Below are positions 15,227 to 23,368 of a stretch of 64,000 nt of DNA, in pieces. The translations under genes were made by a program, and so were the position numbers. Source of the DNA: UBA7803 sp963822255 (lineage in GTDB: Bacteria; Pseudomonadota; Gammaproteobacteria; Pseudomonadales; Azotimanducaceae); the NCBI GenBank assembly GCA_963822255.1, contig CAWGGV010000006.1:620001-684000 (forward strand). Reading direction: 5' to 3'. Every line of letters starts with the position of its first letter. Within the stretch, counting starts at the first letter, position 1. The notes below the pieces were generated by a model, which was not told the DNA's origin, searched no databases, and was given only the letters and a program-made list of their open reading frames with translations.

Positions 15227-16204
15227 ATGGCCGAACCTGTCACCACCATCGAGGATTCCGGCACCGACTCGGCGGCGGGATTCGAGGCCGTGGTAAGAAC
15301 AGCCAAGGCGGTGGCCGAGCCGCAGCGGGCCAGCGTGCTCAGGGTGCTGAAGGACGAGTCGTTCAGCGTGCTGGAGCTGTGCGGCATACTCGATACCGCG
15401 CAACCGGCCTTGAGCCATCACCTGAAGGTGCTGCGCAATGCCGGCCTGGTCGCCCGGCGCCGCGAAGGCAACACCATCTACTACCGCCGTGCGCCGGCCG
15501 CCAGCGACGTCCACACCGCGCTGCTCGCCGCCATCGACGAGGTGCCCCTGCCAGCCGGCCAGGGCGCGCGCATCGACGCCGTGCACGACGAGCGGAGCCG
15601 GCGCAGCGAAGCGTTCTTCGCCGAGCACGCCGCCGACTTCGCCAGCCAGCAGGCGCGCATCTCCGAGCCGGGCGTCTATGCCGGGAGCGTGCTCGAGACC
15701 GTGGACCGGCTCGGCCTGCGCGGCGGCGCCGCGATCGAGATCGGCCCCGGCGACGGCGAGCTGCTGGCTAGACTCGCCGAGCGGTTCCGCCAGGTGATCG
15801 GCATCGACAGCGCCCGCAGCATGCTGGATCGGGCTGCCGCGCGGGTAGGCGACGTCGCCAACGTGCGGCTGATGCACGCCGACTTCTCAGAGCTGACGGA
15901 ACGTCCGAGGTTCCAGCTCGTGCTGGCGGCGATGGTGGTCCACCATCAGGCTTCGCCGCAGCGCTTCTTCCGCCATGCGGCACGGTTGCTCTGCCGCGGC
16001 GGGGTGCTGATCGTGGTGGAGCTGACCCGCCACGATCACGAGTGGGCCCGCGGCGCGTGCGGCGACCTGTGGCTCGGCTTCGAGCCCGCCGAGCTCGCGG
16101 AATGGGCCGCCAACGCCGGCCTCGAGGCAACGGAGTCCCAGTTCCTGGCCCAGCGGAACGGCTTCCGCATCCAGATTCATACCTATCGTCACCCATCGAA
16201 GTGA
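15227..16204 (+). CDS. SahR-like ArsR-family regulator fused to a SAM-dependent methyltransferase domain
   Basis: A 325-residue two-domain protein. Residues about 15-100 form an ArsR winged helix: AVAEPQRASVLRVLKDESFS, VLELCGILDTAQPALSHHLK (recognition helix) and VLRNAGLVARRREGNTIYYR. After a linker, residues about 160-320 are a class I methyltransferase fold with motif I AAIEIGPGDGELL, a GIDSARSMLDRA acid strand and VLAAMVVHHQASPQRFF. SahR regulators of the SAH/methionine cycle are ArsR proteins, some with this fused domain, which is thought to sense SAH or SAM. The gene lies nine bases before ahcY, which supports that reading strongly. The ATG at 15227 follows AGGAAAG. Confidence 0.82.
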   Translation: MAEPVTTIEDSGTDSAAGFEAVVRTAKAVAEPQRASVLRVLKDESFSVLELCGILDTAQPALSHHLKVLRNAGLVARRREGNTIYYRRAPAASDVHTALLAAIDEVPLPAGQGARIDAVHDERSRRSEAFFAEHAADFASQQARISEPGVYAGSVLETVDRLGLRGGAAIEIGPGDGELLARLAERFRQVIGIDSARSMLDRAAARVGDVANVRLMHADFSELTERPRFQLVLAAMVVHHQASPQRFFRHAARLLCRGGVLIVVELTRHDHEWARGACGDLWLGFEPAELAEWAANAGLEATESQFLAQRNGFRIQIHTYRHPSK

Positions 16205-16213
16205 GGAGCGCTC

Positions 16214-17574
16214 ATGCCCGACTACAAGGTCGCCGACATCAACCTGGCCGACTTCGGCCGCAAGGAAATCTCTCTGGCGGAAGCGGAGATGCCCGCGCTG
16301 ATGGCACTGCGCGCGAAATATCAGGCCGAGCAGCCGCTCGCCGGCGCCCGGGTCATCGGCTGTATCCACATGACGGTGCAGACCGCCGTGCTGATCGAGA
16401 CCCTCACTACCCTGGGTGCCGAGGTGCGCTGGTCGTCGTGCAACATCTTCTCGACTCAGGACCACGCGGCGGCGGCCATGGCGGCGGCCGGAATCCCGGT
16501 GTTCGCATGGAAGGGCGAGACGGAGGACGAATACTGGTGGTGCATCGAGCAGACCATCCTGAAGGACGGCAAGCCGTGGAACGCGAACCTCCTGCTCGAC
16601 GACGGCGGCGACCTGACCGAGCTGCTGCACGAGAAGTATCCCCAGGTACTGACTCACGTCCACGGCATCAGCGAGGAGACCACCACCGGCGTTCACCGGC
16701 TCTACGACATGATGAAGAAGGGCACGCTGAAGGTGCCGGCCATCAACGTCAACGACTCCGTGACCAAGTCGAAGAACGACAACAAGTACGGCTGCCGGCA
16801 CAGCCTGAACGACGCCATCAAGCGTGGCACCGACATGCTGATGGCCGGTAAGCGCGCTCTGGTCGTCGGCTACGGCGACGTGGGCAAAGGCTCTGCCGCG
16901 AGCCTGCGCCAGGAAGGCATGATCGTGCGGGTCGCCGAGATCGACCCCATCTGCGCCATGCAGGCCTGCATGGACGGCTACGAAGTGGTCTCGCCGTACA
17001 CGGGCGGCAACAACACCGGCCGGGTGGAGGACGTGGATGAGCGCCTGCTGCGCCAGACCGATCTGGTGGTGACCTGCACCGGCAACACCAACGTCTGTGA
17101 TGCCGCCATGCTGCGGACGTTGAAGCCCGGCGCGGTAGTCTGCAACATCGGTCACTTCGACAACGAGATCGACACCGGCTACATGCGCGAGCACTGGCGC
17201 TGGGACAAAATCAAGGACCAGGTGCACCAGATCTACCGCAGCGACGACGTGCGCGACTACCTGATCCTGCTTTCCGAGGGCAGGCTGGTGAACCTGGGTA
17301 ACGCCATGGGACACCCGTCCCGGGTCATGGACGGCTCGTTCGCCAACCAGGTGCTGGCGCAGATGCACCTGTATGCGGAGCGCTGGGCCGACCAGCCCGA
17401 GAATCAGCGCGCGCCGATCACGGTGGAGGTGCTGCCGAAGAAGCTCGACGAGGAAGTGGCCGCGCTCATGGTGGAAGGCTTCGGCGGGGTGCTCACCCGG
17501 CTGCGGCCGACCAGGCCGAGTACATCGGCGTGGAGCAGGAAGGGCCGTTCAAGCCCGACTATTACAAGTACTGA
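16214..17574 (+). CDS. ahcY: Adenosylhomocysteinase, with a one-base frameshift near the C-terminus
   Basis: Splits S-adenosylhomocysteine into adenosine and homocysteine using bound NAD, relieving product inhibition of methyltransferases. The sequence matches the family throughout: GCIHMTVQTAVLIETL, SSCNIFSTQDHAAAAMA, WNANLLLDDGGDLTELLHE, GISEETTTGVHRLYDM, AINVNDSVTKSKNDNKYGCR, the Rossmann loop VVGYGDVGKGSAASLR and GHFDNEIDT. Near 17507 (CGGCTGCGGCCGACC) the frame is lost. One base restores AADQAEYIGVEQEGPFKPDY and YKY at a TGA ending at 17574, the expected C-terminal helix whose Lys and Tyr bind NAD. Intended length is about 453 residues. The start ATG follows GAGGAG. A break in an enzyme this central is more likely a consensus error than a true mutation. 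Confidence 0.92.
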
Positions 17575-17652
17575 GGCGGGCCATCAGCCACGACTTGGTT
17601 TGCCGGCGTCGACCGCGGATAATCCGAGGTCGAACGTCCGGGGGGCATCGCC

Positions 17653-19104
17653 ATGCAGCAGCTATCCGGTCAGGACGCCTCGTTCCTGTACTTCGAGCGC
17701 CCCGCTACCCCGATGCACATCGGCGGGATCATGATCTATGACCCGAGCACCGTGCACGGCGGCAAGCAGCGGTTCAAGGACATCCTCGGCTACATCGAGA
17801 GCCGGCTGCATCTGGTCCGGACGTTCCGCCAGCGGGTGGTGCAGGTGCCGTTCAACGCCGACCATCCGTACTGGATCGAAGACAAGCACTTCGATCTGGA
17901 ATACCACGTGCGCCACATCCGTCTGCCCGAACCCGGTGACTGGCGGCAACTGTGCATCCAGGCGGCGCGCCTGCACGCCAGGCCCCTGGACCTCACGAAG
18001 CCGTTGTGGGAGTTCACCGTGGTGGAAGGTCTGGACGCGATCCCCGGCCTGCCGCGGGGCAGCTACGCCATCGTGTCCAAGGTGCACCACGCCGCCATCG
18101 ACGGCGTGTCGAGCGTGGATCTGGTGGAGGCCATCCACGATCTGGAGCCATATCCCCAGACGGCTGCCGGGCCCGAGCGGCTGTGGGCGGGAGAAGAGCC
18201 GCCCACGGCCGTGGAGCTGATGGTCAGGGCCCAGATCAACAATCTCGCCCAGCCGCTGCGTTTCGCCGAGGTGATGTCCCGCGCCGTGCCGGCGCTCGGG
18301 CGCCTCGCGCGGGGTTTCTCCGAACGGCAGTTCGACGCTCCGCGCACCGCACCGCCGCGTACCCGTTTCAACCGGCGCGTCAGCGCGCATCGGGTGGTGG
18401 AAGGCCGATCCTTCCCACTGGCCGACGTGCGCGAGATGAAGAGCCGGGTGGCGGGCGCCACCGTCAACGACGTGGTGCTGGCCGTGTGCGGCGGCGCGCT
18501 CAGACGCTATCTGGACGCCAAACACGAGCTGCCGGACCGCCCCATGGTGGCCATGGCGCCGATTTCGGTGCGGGCCGAGGGCGAGCGCAACACCCTGGGC
18601 AATCAGGTGGCGGCCATGACCGTGGCCCTCGGCACCCAGCTGGCGGACCCCTTGGAGCGGCTGTCCGCCGTGCACGCTGCGTCGGCCGCGTCCAAGGCCA
18701 TGACGCGGGCGGTGGGCGCGAAGCTCATGACCGACTACTCCCAGTTCGTGCCGTCCACCACCGCCGCCCTGGCGGCGCGTCTGTACACCGAGCTGGGCCT
18801 GGCGGAGCGGATGGACCCGCCTTTCAACTGCGTCATCACCAACGTGCCGGGCCCCCAGGTGCCCCTGTACTCCGCGGGCGCGCAGCTCGTCACCCAATAC
18901 GGCCTCGGGCCGTTGTTCGACGGCATGGGATTGATCTTTCCGGTGTTCAGCTACTGCGGGAAAATGACCGTGGCGTTCACCGCCTGCCGGTCGATGGTGC
19001 CCGACCCGGAGTTCCTGAGCGAGTGCCTGCAGGCAAGCTTCGACGAGCTGAAATCTGCCTGCGGAGTCGGAACCCGCGCCGCCGAAGACCCGGTCAGCGC
19101 GTAG
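17653..19104 (+). CDS. Wax ester synthase / diacylglycerol acyltransferase (WS/DGAT)
   Basis: A 483-residue bifunctional acyltransferase that makes wax esters or triacylglycerol from acyl-CoA, usually at the inner face of the cytoplasmic membrane. SKVHHAAIDGVSSVDL (about residues 143-158) contains the catalytic H-H-x-x-x-D-G motif. PLWEFTVVEGL before it, VNDVVLAVCGGALRRYL and VPGPQVPLYSAGAQLV are the other family blocks, and the N-terminus (SGQDASFLYFERPATPMHIG) is typical. The length is normal. A GTG-free ATG start follows GGGGGGC. Together with the phasin and acyltransferase genes that follow, it points to storage of neutral lipid or polyester inclusions. Confidence 0.9.
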   Translation: MQQLSGQDASFLYFERPATPMHIGGIMIYDPSTVHGGKQRFKDILGYIESRLHLVRTFRQRVVQVPFNADHPYWIEDKHFDLEYHVRHIRLPEPGDWRQLCIQAARLHARPLDLTKPLWEFTVVEGLDAIPGLPRGSYAIVSKVHHAAIDGVSSVDLVEAIHDLEPYPQTAAGPERLWAGEEPPTAVELMVRAQINNLAQPLRFAEVMSRAVPALGRLARGFSERQFDAPRTAPPRTRFNRRVSAHRVVEGRSFPLADVREMKSRVAGATVNDVVLAVCGGALRRYLDAKHELPDRPMVAMAPISVRAEGERNTLGNQVAAMTVALGTQLADPLERLSAVHAASAASKAMTRAVGAKLMTDYSQFVPSTTAALAARLYTELGLAERMDPPFNCVITNVPGPQVPLYSAGAQLVTQYGLGPLFDGMGLIFPVFSYCGKMTVAFTACRSMVPDPEFLSECLQASFDELKSACGVGTRAAEDPVSA

Positions 19105-19116
19105 ACCCTGTCTGAA

Positions 19117-19785
19117 TCAGCCGGTAGTGCGGCCGCCCGGGGCTGGAAACGGCAGCTCGAGGGTGGGCAGCAGACGTTTCTGCAGGCGTCCCAGCAGCCC
19201 TGGGACCACGGATTCCTCGAAGTCCTGCAGTGCGAACGTGAGACCCAGAACCTCCGGTTCGTGGCGAATGGACACCAGGCGTGTGTCGCCGGTCAGCGGC
19301 GGCAGCGGCAGGTAGGTACGGAACAGTGACGCCACGTAGTTCGGCACGCCGAAAATGCTCGCACGCTTCGGCTGCAGCACGAACCAGCCGTTCACCACCT
19401 CGAGACGTGCCTCCAGCTCGGCGACCGGAAAGCCGGCGATCTCGGTGTGAATGACCAGGGCGTCTGCCGTGAGCTCCAGTCGGTAGGGCAGCTCGAAGCG
19501 CGCCAGCCAGCGGTCCAGCTCGTCCTTGCCGACGGCGATCTCCACGGTCGGCGCCGTTGCCTGAATCCGCGCCGGAATGCCAGGAACGAACCGCACCTGT
19601 GCTGCGCGCCAGGTGACCTGCTTCAGGTTCAACCAGGCCGTGGCGACACCGGAGAACTCAAGCTCCGCGTCCTCGAACTGGCCGGGGAACGGCAGGCCGG
19701 TCGCCCTCCTCCAGTGGACGCGCGCCGGCAGCTCGAAGTACGAGCTGATGAGCTCTGCGATGACTTTGGAATCGGCGTCCGCCAT
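19117..19785 (-). CDS. DUF2993 / LmeA-like lipid-binding protein
   Basis: A 222-residue protein with no signal peptide or membrane helix. The alternating pattern VHWRRATGLPFPGQFEDAEL, WLNLKQVTWRAAQVRFVPG and ELTADALVIHTEIAGFPVAE, with repeated short beta strands, resembles DUF2993 (LmeA), a tubular lipid-binding domain best known from actinobacteria. It ends in a basic/proline-rich tail (ELPFPAPGGRTTG). It starts three bases after the stop of the GYD-acyltransferase gene, so the three genes from 21144 down to 19117 form one leftward operon. A role in phospholipid handling next to an acyltransferase is inference. The family match is moderate. Confidence 0.6.
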   Translation of the reverse strand: MADADSKVIAELISSYFELPARVHWRRATGLPFPGQFEDAELEFSGVATAWLNLKQVTWRAAQVRFVPGIPARIQATAPTVEIAVGKDELDRWLARFELPYRLELTADALVIHTEIAGFPVAELEARLEVVNGWFVLQPKRASIFGVPNYVASLFRTYLPLPPLTGDTRLVSIRHEPEVLGLTFALQDFEESVVPGLLGRLQKRLLPTLELPFPAPGGRTTG

Positions 19786-19788
19786 GGC

Positions 19789-20835
19789 TCAGGACGCCCC
19801 CGCCTCGTTAGTCGCCACGCCGCCCACGCTCAGCGCAGGCGCTTGCGCCACTGCGGCGTCTCCGAGCTCCGCCACCCGCTGGTGAACGGCGTTCATGGCA
19901 TCGTAGATGCGGCGGGTTGCCTCGGGGACGGTGGTGCCCGCCTCGAAACGGATCGGGTCCAGCACCAGGGCGCCGGCCGGACCGGGCCTGGGATCGCGGG
20001 TGCCTTTGGGCCGGATGGCACGCAGGCCGGTGAGGAAAACCGGCACCACGGGAACGTTCTTTTCCAGCGCCAGGATCGACACCCCGTGACGGAACTTCGC
20101 CATGCTGCGGCTGGTGGAACGGGTGCCTTCCGGGAAGATGATCAGGTTGCAGCCCTGGTCGAGCAGCCACTTGGGGTAGTCCAGGGCCCGCGATCCGCCG
20201 CCGCGCTGAATGGGAAACGTGCCCATGGCCAGGGACTGATACCACGGCTGCATCACCAGCTCTTTGCGCCCCTTGACGAACCAGCGGTCCGCGGCCGCAC
20301 CGGCGTAGACGTTCCAGCGCACGGACCGGGGCAACGACGCGTGCAGCACCAGGGCGTCCATGTGGCTGGTGTGGTTGGCGACCACGATGCATGGGCCGCG
20401 GACGGACCCGAACTTTTCGCGGCCGATCACCGTCAGCGGCTTGCAGTAACGGTGCACCCAGCGTCCGTAGGCGTGCCAGCGGAACGCCCACCGACCCACA
20501 CGTGCCCACCAGCGAACCTGCCAGTGGTGCGGACCCACCGCACCTGCCTCCGTGGCGATCAGCCGGCTGAACAGCTCGAAATCCAGCGCCGGCAGGATTT
20601 CCGTGTCCGCGGTGGTGCCGACCTCCTGGGCCAGGGTGGCGCGATACGCCTTGAAGTTGTCCGGGGCTTCGAAGACGGTGCATTGATCCCATTCGCCGAG
20701 CAGCCGGTAGCTCTCCAGAACCTTCGCTTCCCAGCGCGCCAGGGCGTCGTGCACGCCCAGCAGCGAACGCGGGTTCTCCCGGGCCGCCCGCATGCCCGCC
20801 GAGTGATAGCGCATGAGCATCACGTAGACGGGCAT
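19789..20835 (-). CDS. GYD-domain / PlsC-type acyltransferase fusion
   Basis: A 348-residue protein with two unequal parts. Residues about 1-95 (MPVYVMLMRYHSAGMRAARE ... YRLLGEWDQCTVFEAPDNFK) align by eye with the stand-alone GYD protein encoded just upstream. The rest is a lysophosphatidic-acid acyltransferase-like (PlsC) domain with IVVANHTSHMDALVLHASL (catalytic H-x4-D), FPIQRGGGSRALD, NLIIFPEGTRSTSRSMAKF and PVVPVFLTGLRAIRPKGTRD. It should acylate a lysolipid or polyol phosphate at the membrane, probably for the lipid pathway that includes WS/DGAT. The small N-terminal domain may bind a ligand or mediate pairing with the separate GYD protein. ATG start, three bases after the upstream stop. 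Confidence 0.8.
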   Translation of the reverse strand: MPVYVMLMRYHSAGMRAARENPRSLLGVHDALARWEAKVLESYRLLGEWDQCTVFEAPDNFKAYRATLAQEVGTTADTEILPALDFELFSRLIATEAGAVGPHHWQVRWWARVGRWAFRWHAYGRWVHRYCKPLTVIGREKFGSVRGPCIVVANHTSHMDALVLHASLPRSVRWNVYAGAAADRWFVKGRKELVMQPWYQSLAMGTFPIQRGGGSRALDYPKWLLDQGCNLIIFPEGTRSTSRSMAKFRHGVSILALEKNVPVVPVFLTGLRAIRPKGTRDPRPGPAGALVLDPIRFEAGTTVPEATRRIYDAMNAVHQRVAELGDAAVAQAPALSVGGVATNEAGAS

Positions 20836-20838
20836 GGC

Positions 20839-21144
20839 TCAGCTACCGCCGGTGGAGGTTCCCTGCAGCATCTCCACGAACGCGTCAATCGACATACCGG
20901 GCAAGGTGGTCACCTTGATGGTGCCCCGCGAGCCCAGCTCCATCGAGATGCGCGACATCACCTCGTTGGTGGGCGCTTCGATGATGTTGACGAAGTCGTA
21001 GCCGCCGAGCAGCGCGTACTGGGACATCACCCGGGCGCCCATGGCCTCGACTTCCTTGTTGACCTCCTTCAGCCGCTCGGGGCGCTCCTTGAGCGTCTTG
21101 CGGCCTTCGTCGGTCAACGTGCTGAGCATGATGTACGTTGCCAT
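20839..21144 (-). CDS. GYD domain protein
   Basis: A 101-residue ferredoxin-like alpha-beta protein: MATYIMLSTLTDEGRKTLKE, VEAMGARVMSQYALLGGYDF (carrying the G-Y-D that names the family) and VNIIEAPTNEVMSRISMELG. Such proteins form dimers, and their biochemical role is unsettled. The ATG follows the strong ribosome site AGGGGGGAA. It leads an operon with the GYD-acyltransferase fusion and the DUF2993 protein. Its promoter region contains the 18-base tandem repeats at 21162-21233 and is shared with the divergent phasin. Confidence 0.85.
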   Translation of the reverse strand: MATYIMLSTLTDEGRKTLKERPERLKEVNKEVEAMGARVMSQYALLGGYDFVNIIEAPTNEVMSRISMELGSRGTIKVTTLPGMSIDAFVEMLQGTSTGGS

Positions 21145-21161
21145 GGCGCTTCCCCCCTTGG

Positions 21162-21233
21162 ATTGCTGGACAGTCTACGGATTGCAGACAGTCTACGGAT
21201 TGCAGACAGTCTACGGATTGCAGACAGTCTACG
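21162..21233. repeat. Four tandem 18-bp repeats in a divergent promoter
   Basis: ATTGCAGACAGTCTACGG is repeated head to tail at 21181, 21199 and 21217 (the last copy ends in C rather than GG). A slightly different first copy (ATTGCTGGACAGTCTACGG) starts at 21162. Each unit carries AGAC-A-GTCT, a small inverted repeat, so four identical binding sites may lie about 1.7 helical turns apart. They sit 18-90 bases upstream of the GYD gene start and before the phasin gene. This could be an iteron-like operator array or a plain slippage-generated repeat. Confidence 0.8.
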
Positions 21234-21352
21234 CCGATCCGGGGGCCTTGCCAGCGTGGCCGGACGGCGCCTCTCCGCCCCACCAAAAAAAGTGTGCGCT
21301 GCACAAAAAAGTGTTGCGCCGCGGTTTTGTGTGGTGCACAATGCCGGCCGCT

Positions 21353-21369
21353 TTGTTGCATCGCAACAA
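21353..21369. promoter_or_regulatory. Perfect 7-3-7 palindrome before the phasin gene
   Basis: TTGTTGC-ATC-GCAACAA ends 16 bases before the phasin ATG and just before its ribosome site (CAGGAGAT). The position fits a repressor operator. Phasin genes are commonly repressed by PhaR-type proteins at GC-flanked inverted repeats with TGC...GCA arms, but I cannot prove that match. No phaR gene is in this window. Confidence 0.55.
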
Positions 21370-21385
21370 CTACAGGAGATCATCA

Positions 21386-21727
21386 ATGAACGCATTCGAA
21401 ACATCCGCCCGCTTCGGCCGCCAGCTGTTCGACATCAACGCCGAGACCGTGCGCAAAATCACCGAGCTGTCTGCTGAAAACTTCAGGAAGTACGTTGAGC
21501 TGAATCAGGAGTACCTGCAGAAGCTGCCGGAGGTTCGTGAAGTGGGTGCCTTCGTGGAGCTGCAGCGCGGCTACGGCGAGAAGCTGTGGAAGGGCATGCA
21601 GGACGACCTGAAAGCCCGCGGCGAGATCGTCCGCGAAGCGGTGGAAGAGACCGGCACCGTCCTGCGCGGGGCGTTCTCCGGCGTCACCGAGCAAGCCGAG
21701 AAAGCGGCTGACGCTGCCACCGCCTGA
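21386..21727 (+). CDS. Phasin family protein
   Basis: A 113-residue amphipathic helical protein: MNAFETSARFGRQLFDINAE, TVRKITELSAENFRKYVELN and VGAFVELQRGYGEKLWKGMQ, ending in an alanine-rich tail (EQAEKAADAATA). This is the short proteobacterial phasin type that coats polyhydroxyalkanoate or other lipid inclusions and limits their size. There are no cysteines or membrane helices. The ATG at 21386 follows CAGGAGAT at ideal spacing. It is divergent from the GYD operon and close to the WS/DGAT and acyltransferase genes, so it may coat wax-ester/triacylglycerol bodies as well as polyester granules. No phaC lies nearby. Confidence 0.82.
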   Translation: MNAFETSARFGRQLFDINAETVRKITELSAENFRKYVELNQEYLQKLPEVREVGAFVELQRGYGEKLWKGMQDDLKARGEIVREAVEETGTVLRGAFSGVTEQAEKAADAATA

Positions 21728-21748
21728 ACCGGCTCTTCTCCGCTACTA

Positions 21749-22552
21749 CTACAGGGTACCTTCGGCGAGCAGGCGCTCCACGGCACGGGCCACGCCTGCC
21801 TCGTCATTGCGCGCGGTGACGATGGTTGCCGCGGCCTTGGTGCGTTCGTCCGCCTGTCCCATGGCCACCGACGCCCCGGAGATGCGGAACATCTCGATGT
21901 CGTTCTCGGCGTCGCCGAAGGTGACCACCTCGCCGGGTGAAAGCCCCAGATACGCGCACGCCTTCTCGAGCGCCTTGCCTTTGCTGGCTCTGGCGGAGGT
22001 GAGGGTGTAGATGACCTTGCCCGTGGGTCCGACGCTGTCGAAGAAGTGCACCCGGTCCTGATAGCGCGGTCTCAGCTCCTCGCGGATGCGCTGGTACACC
22101 TGCGATCCCTGGATGTTCGCCACCCGAGGGCGGCTGGGATCGGCGCCGGTGAGCTTCGGCACCCACTGCATCTCCGGCGGCATGGCCGCCGGGTCCGGCA
22201 CGCCATCGAGCTTCAGCAGCACCTTGTCCTCGACGGTGATCGTGGCGATGCAGCGCTCGGCGTCGCAGACCGCGTACAGCTCGCGGGTGAAGTCCTCGGG
22301 CAGCCGCTCGTCGAAGACATCGCCGCCGATTTCGGGCACGTATACCTGTGCGCCGGAACAGGTGATGGCCGGACCCTGAATACCGATCTTCGCCTCCACC
22401 CGCTGCGCCATCTGCTTCCAGCGCGCGGTGGCGATGATGATCTTCAGCCCCGCCTCATGGGCCGCCCGCAGGGCGCGGACATTGTCTTCCGGAATCTCCT
22501 CGCCGACGAGCAGCGTGCCGTCGAGGTCGATGGCCAGGGCCTTGAATCGCAT
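21749..22552 (-). CDS. Cof-type HAD-superfamily phosphatase
   Basis: A 267-residue HAD hydrolase with all four motifs: FKALAIDLDGTLL (nucleophile and acid Asp), IIIATARWKQMAQRV (Ser/Thr position), a Lys in SKGKALEKACAYLGL, and VVTFGDAENDIEMFRISG (metal-binding acids). GASVAMGQADERTKAAATIV then follows. The large C2-type cap between motifs 1 and 3 (about residues 80-190) marks the Cof/YbiV group, which dephosphorylates sugar phosphates, flavins or PLP-like substrates. I take the ATG at 22552 (MRFKALAIDLDG); ATGs 10 and 14 codons earlier are possible. The substrate is unknown. Confidence 0.82.
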   Translation of the reverse strand: MRFKALAIDLDGTLLVGEEIPEDNVRALRAAHEAGLKIIIATARWKQMAQRVEAKIGIQGPAITCSGAQVYVPEIGGDVFDERLPEDFTRELYAVCDAERCIATITVEDKVLLKLDGVPDPAAMPPEMQWVPKLTGADPSRPRVANIQGSQVYQRIREELRPRYQDRVHFFDSVGPTGKVIYTLTSARASKGKALEKACAYLGLSPGEVVTFGDAENDIEMFRISGASVAMGQADERTKAAATIVTARNDEAGVARAVERLLAEGTL

Positions 22553-22612
22553 GGGGATCTCGATGACTGCAAGCTGGAGCATTGTATCGCGCAACGGGCG
22601 CCGGTGGCGCCA

Positions 22613-23368
22613 TCAGCCGGCGGCCCGTAACCACCCCGTTATGCTGTACCGTCCTTCGGCCGCCGCCGGCGTGACGTAGCTGACGCAATGCTTCTGCGGA
22701 ACCCGCAGCAGATTCAGCGCGTTGAACGCCGGCGTATAACCTTCGGCAACGTGCCCGTCGGCATCGATGAACTGCAGGATCCCGCCCCAGTCGGCACGCC
22801 AGCGGGGCGTGAACCCGAGCACGTAAGCCGCCAGACGGTTCTTGCCACGGACGTGGTCGTCGTGCTCCGTGAGGAAGTGGCCCGGCCGGTAGAGGGTGGC
22901 CTGAGCATCGGCGTAGGCAATGTCCGTGAGCCCGGTCAAGTCCCGGACGAACTGGAGGAACGGCTGGGAATTCAGAAACTCGTAGACCCGCATCAACGGA
23001 TGCTCGGGGCAGGCCTTGTCGACGTACAGATCATAGATGGGAAAATTATTGAACACGTATCGAAAGCCTTGTCGAGCCCCCTCGTGAAGGCCCTGGATGA
23101 CGGCGGCACGCTCGGGATCCGGTATCTGCTCGACGCGCTCCACGCCCAGATCCATGTGCGTGCCTGCCGGGTTCAGGGAAAGCTGCCAGGGGGTCTGCCG
23201 CGCCAGCACGGTATGAATCGCACCGGCAGCCGCGGGCTGCAGAAAACCCGGAACGTGCACCCGGCCGAGACGGCTGAACACCTCCCGAATGGCCCGCACG
23301 TTGTGGCCGCTGTCGAGCGCCAGAGGTGGAAGCGCCGAGGCCGCCGAGCGTGGGTCGTCAGAAGTCAC
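22613..23368 (-). CDS. 2-oxoglutarate/Fe(II) oxygenase, Tpa1/Ofd1-like
   Basis: About 251 residues, a double-stranded beta-helix dioxygenase. YADAQATLYRPGHFLTEHDD carries the H-x-D iron ligands, AAYVLGFTPRWRADWGGILQ the core strands, and a late His in VPQKHCVSYVTP plus RYSITGWLR provide the distal iron ligand and 2-oxoglutarate-binding Arg. The pattern resembles Tpa1/Ofd1, which hydroxylate ribosomal protein residues, and small bacterial prolyl hydroxylases. A GTG at 23368 overlaps the TGA of the upstream TPR-sulfotransferase by four bases (GTGA), so the two are translationally coupled. It resembles the oxygenase at 28859 over most of its length. Confidence 0.85.
   Translation of the reverse strand: MTSDDPRSAASALPPLALDSGHNVRAIREVFSRLGRVHVPGFLQPAAAGAIHTVLARQTPWQLSLNPAGTHMDLGVERVEQIPDPERAAVIQGLHEGARQGFRYVFNNFPIYDLYVDKACPEHPLMRVYEFLNSQPFLQFVRDLTGLTDIAYADAQATLYRPGHFLTEHDDHVRGKNRLAAYVLGFTPRWRADWGGILQFIDADGHVAEGYTPAFNALNLLRVPQKHCVSYVTPAAAEGRYSITGWLRAAG

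Noticed and set aside
21162..21233. Tandem 18-base repeats considered as a CRISPR or plasmid iteron origin.
   Set aside because: No spacers, and no replication gene or AT-rich origin nearby; promoter position fits better.
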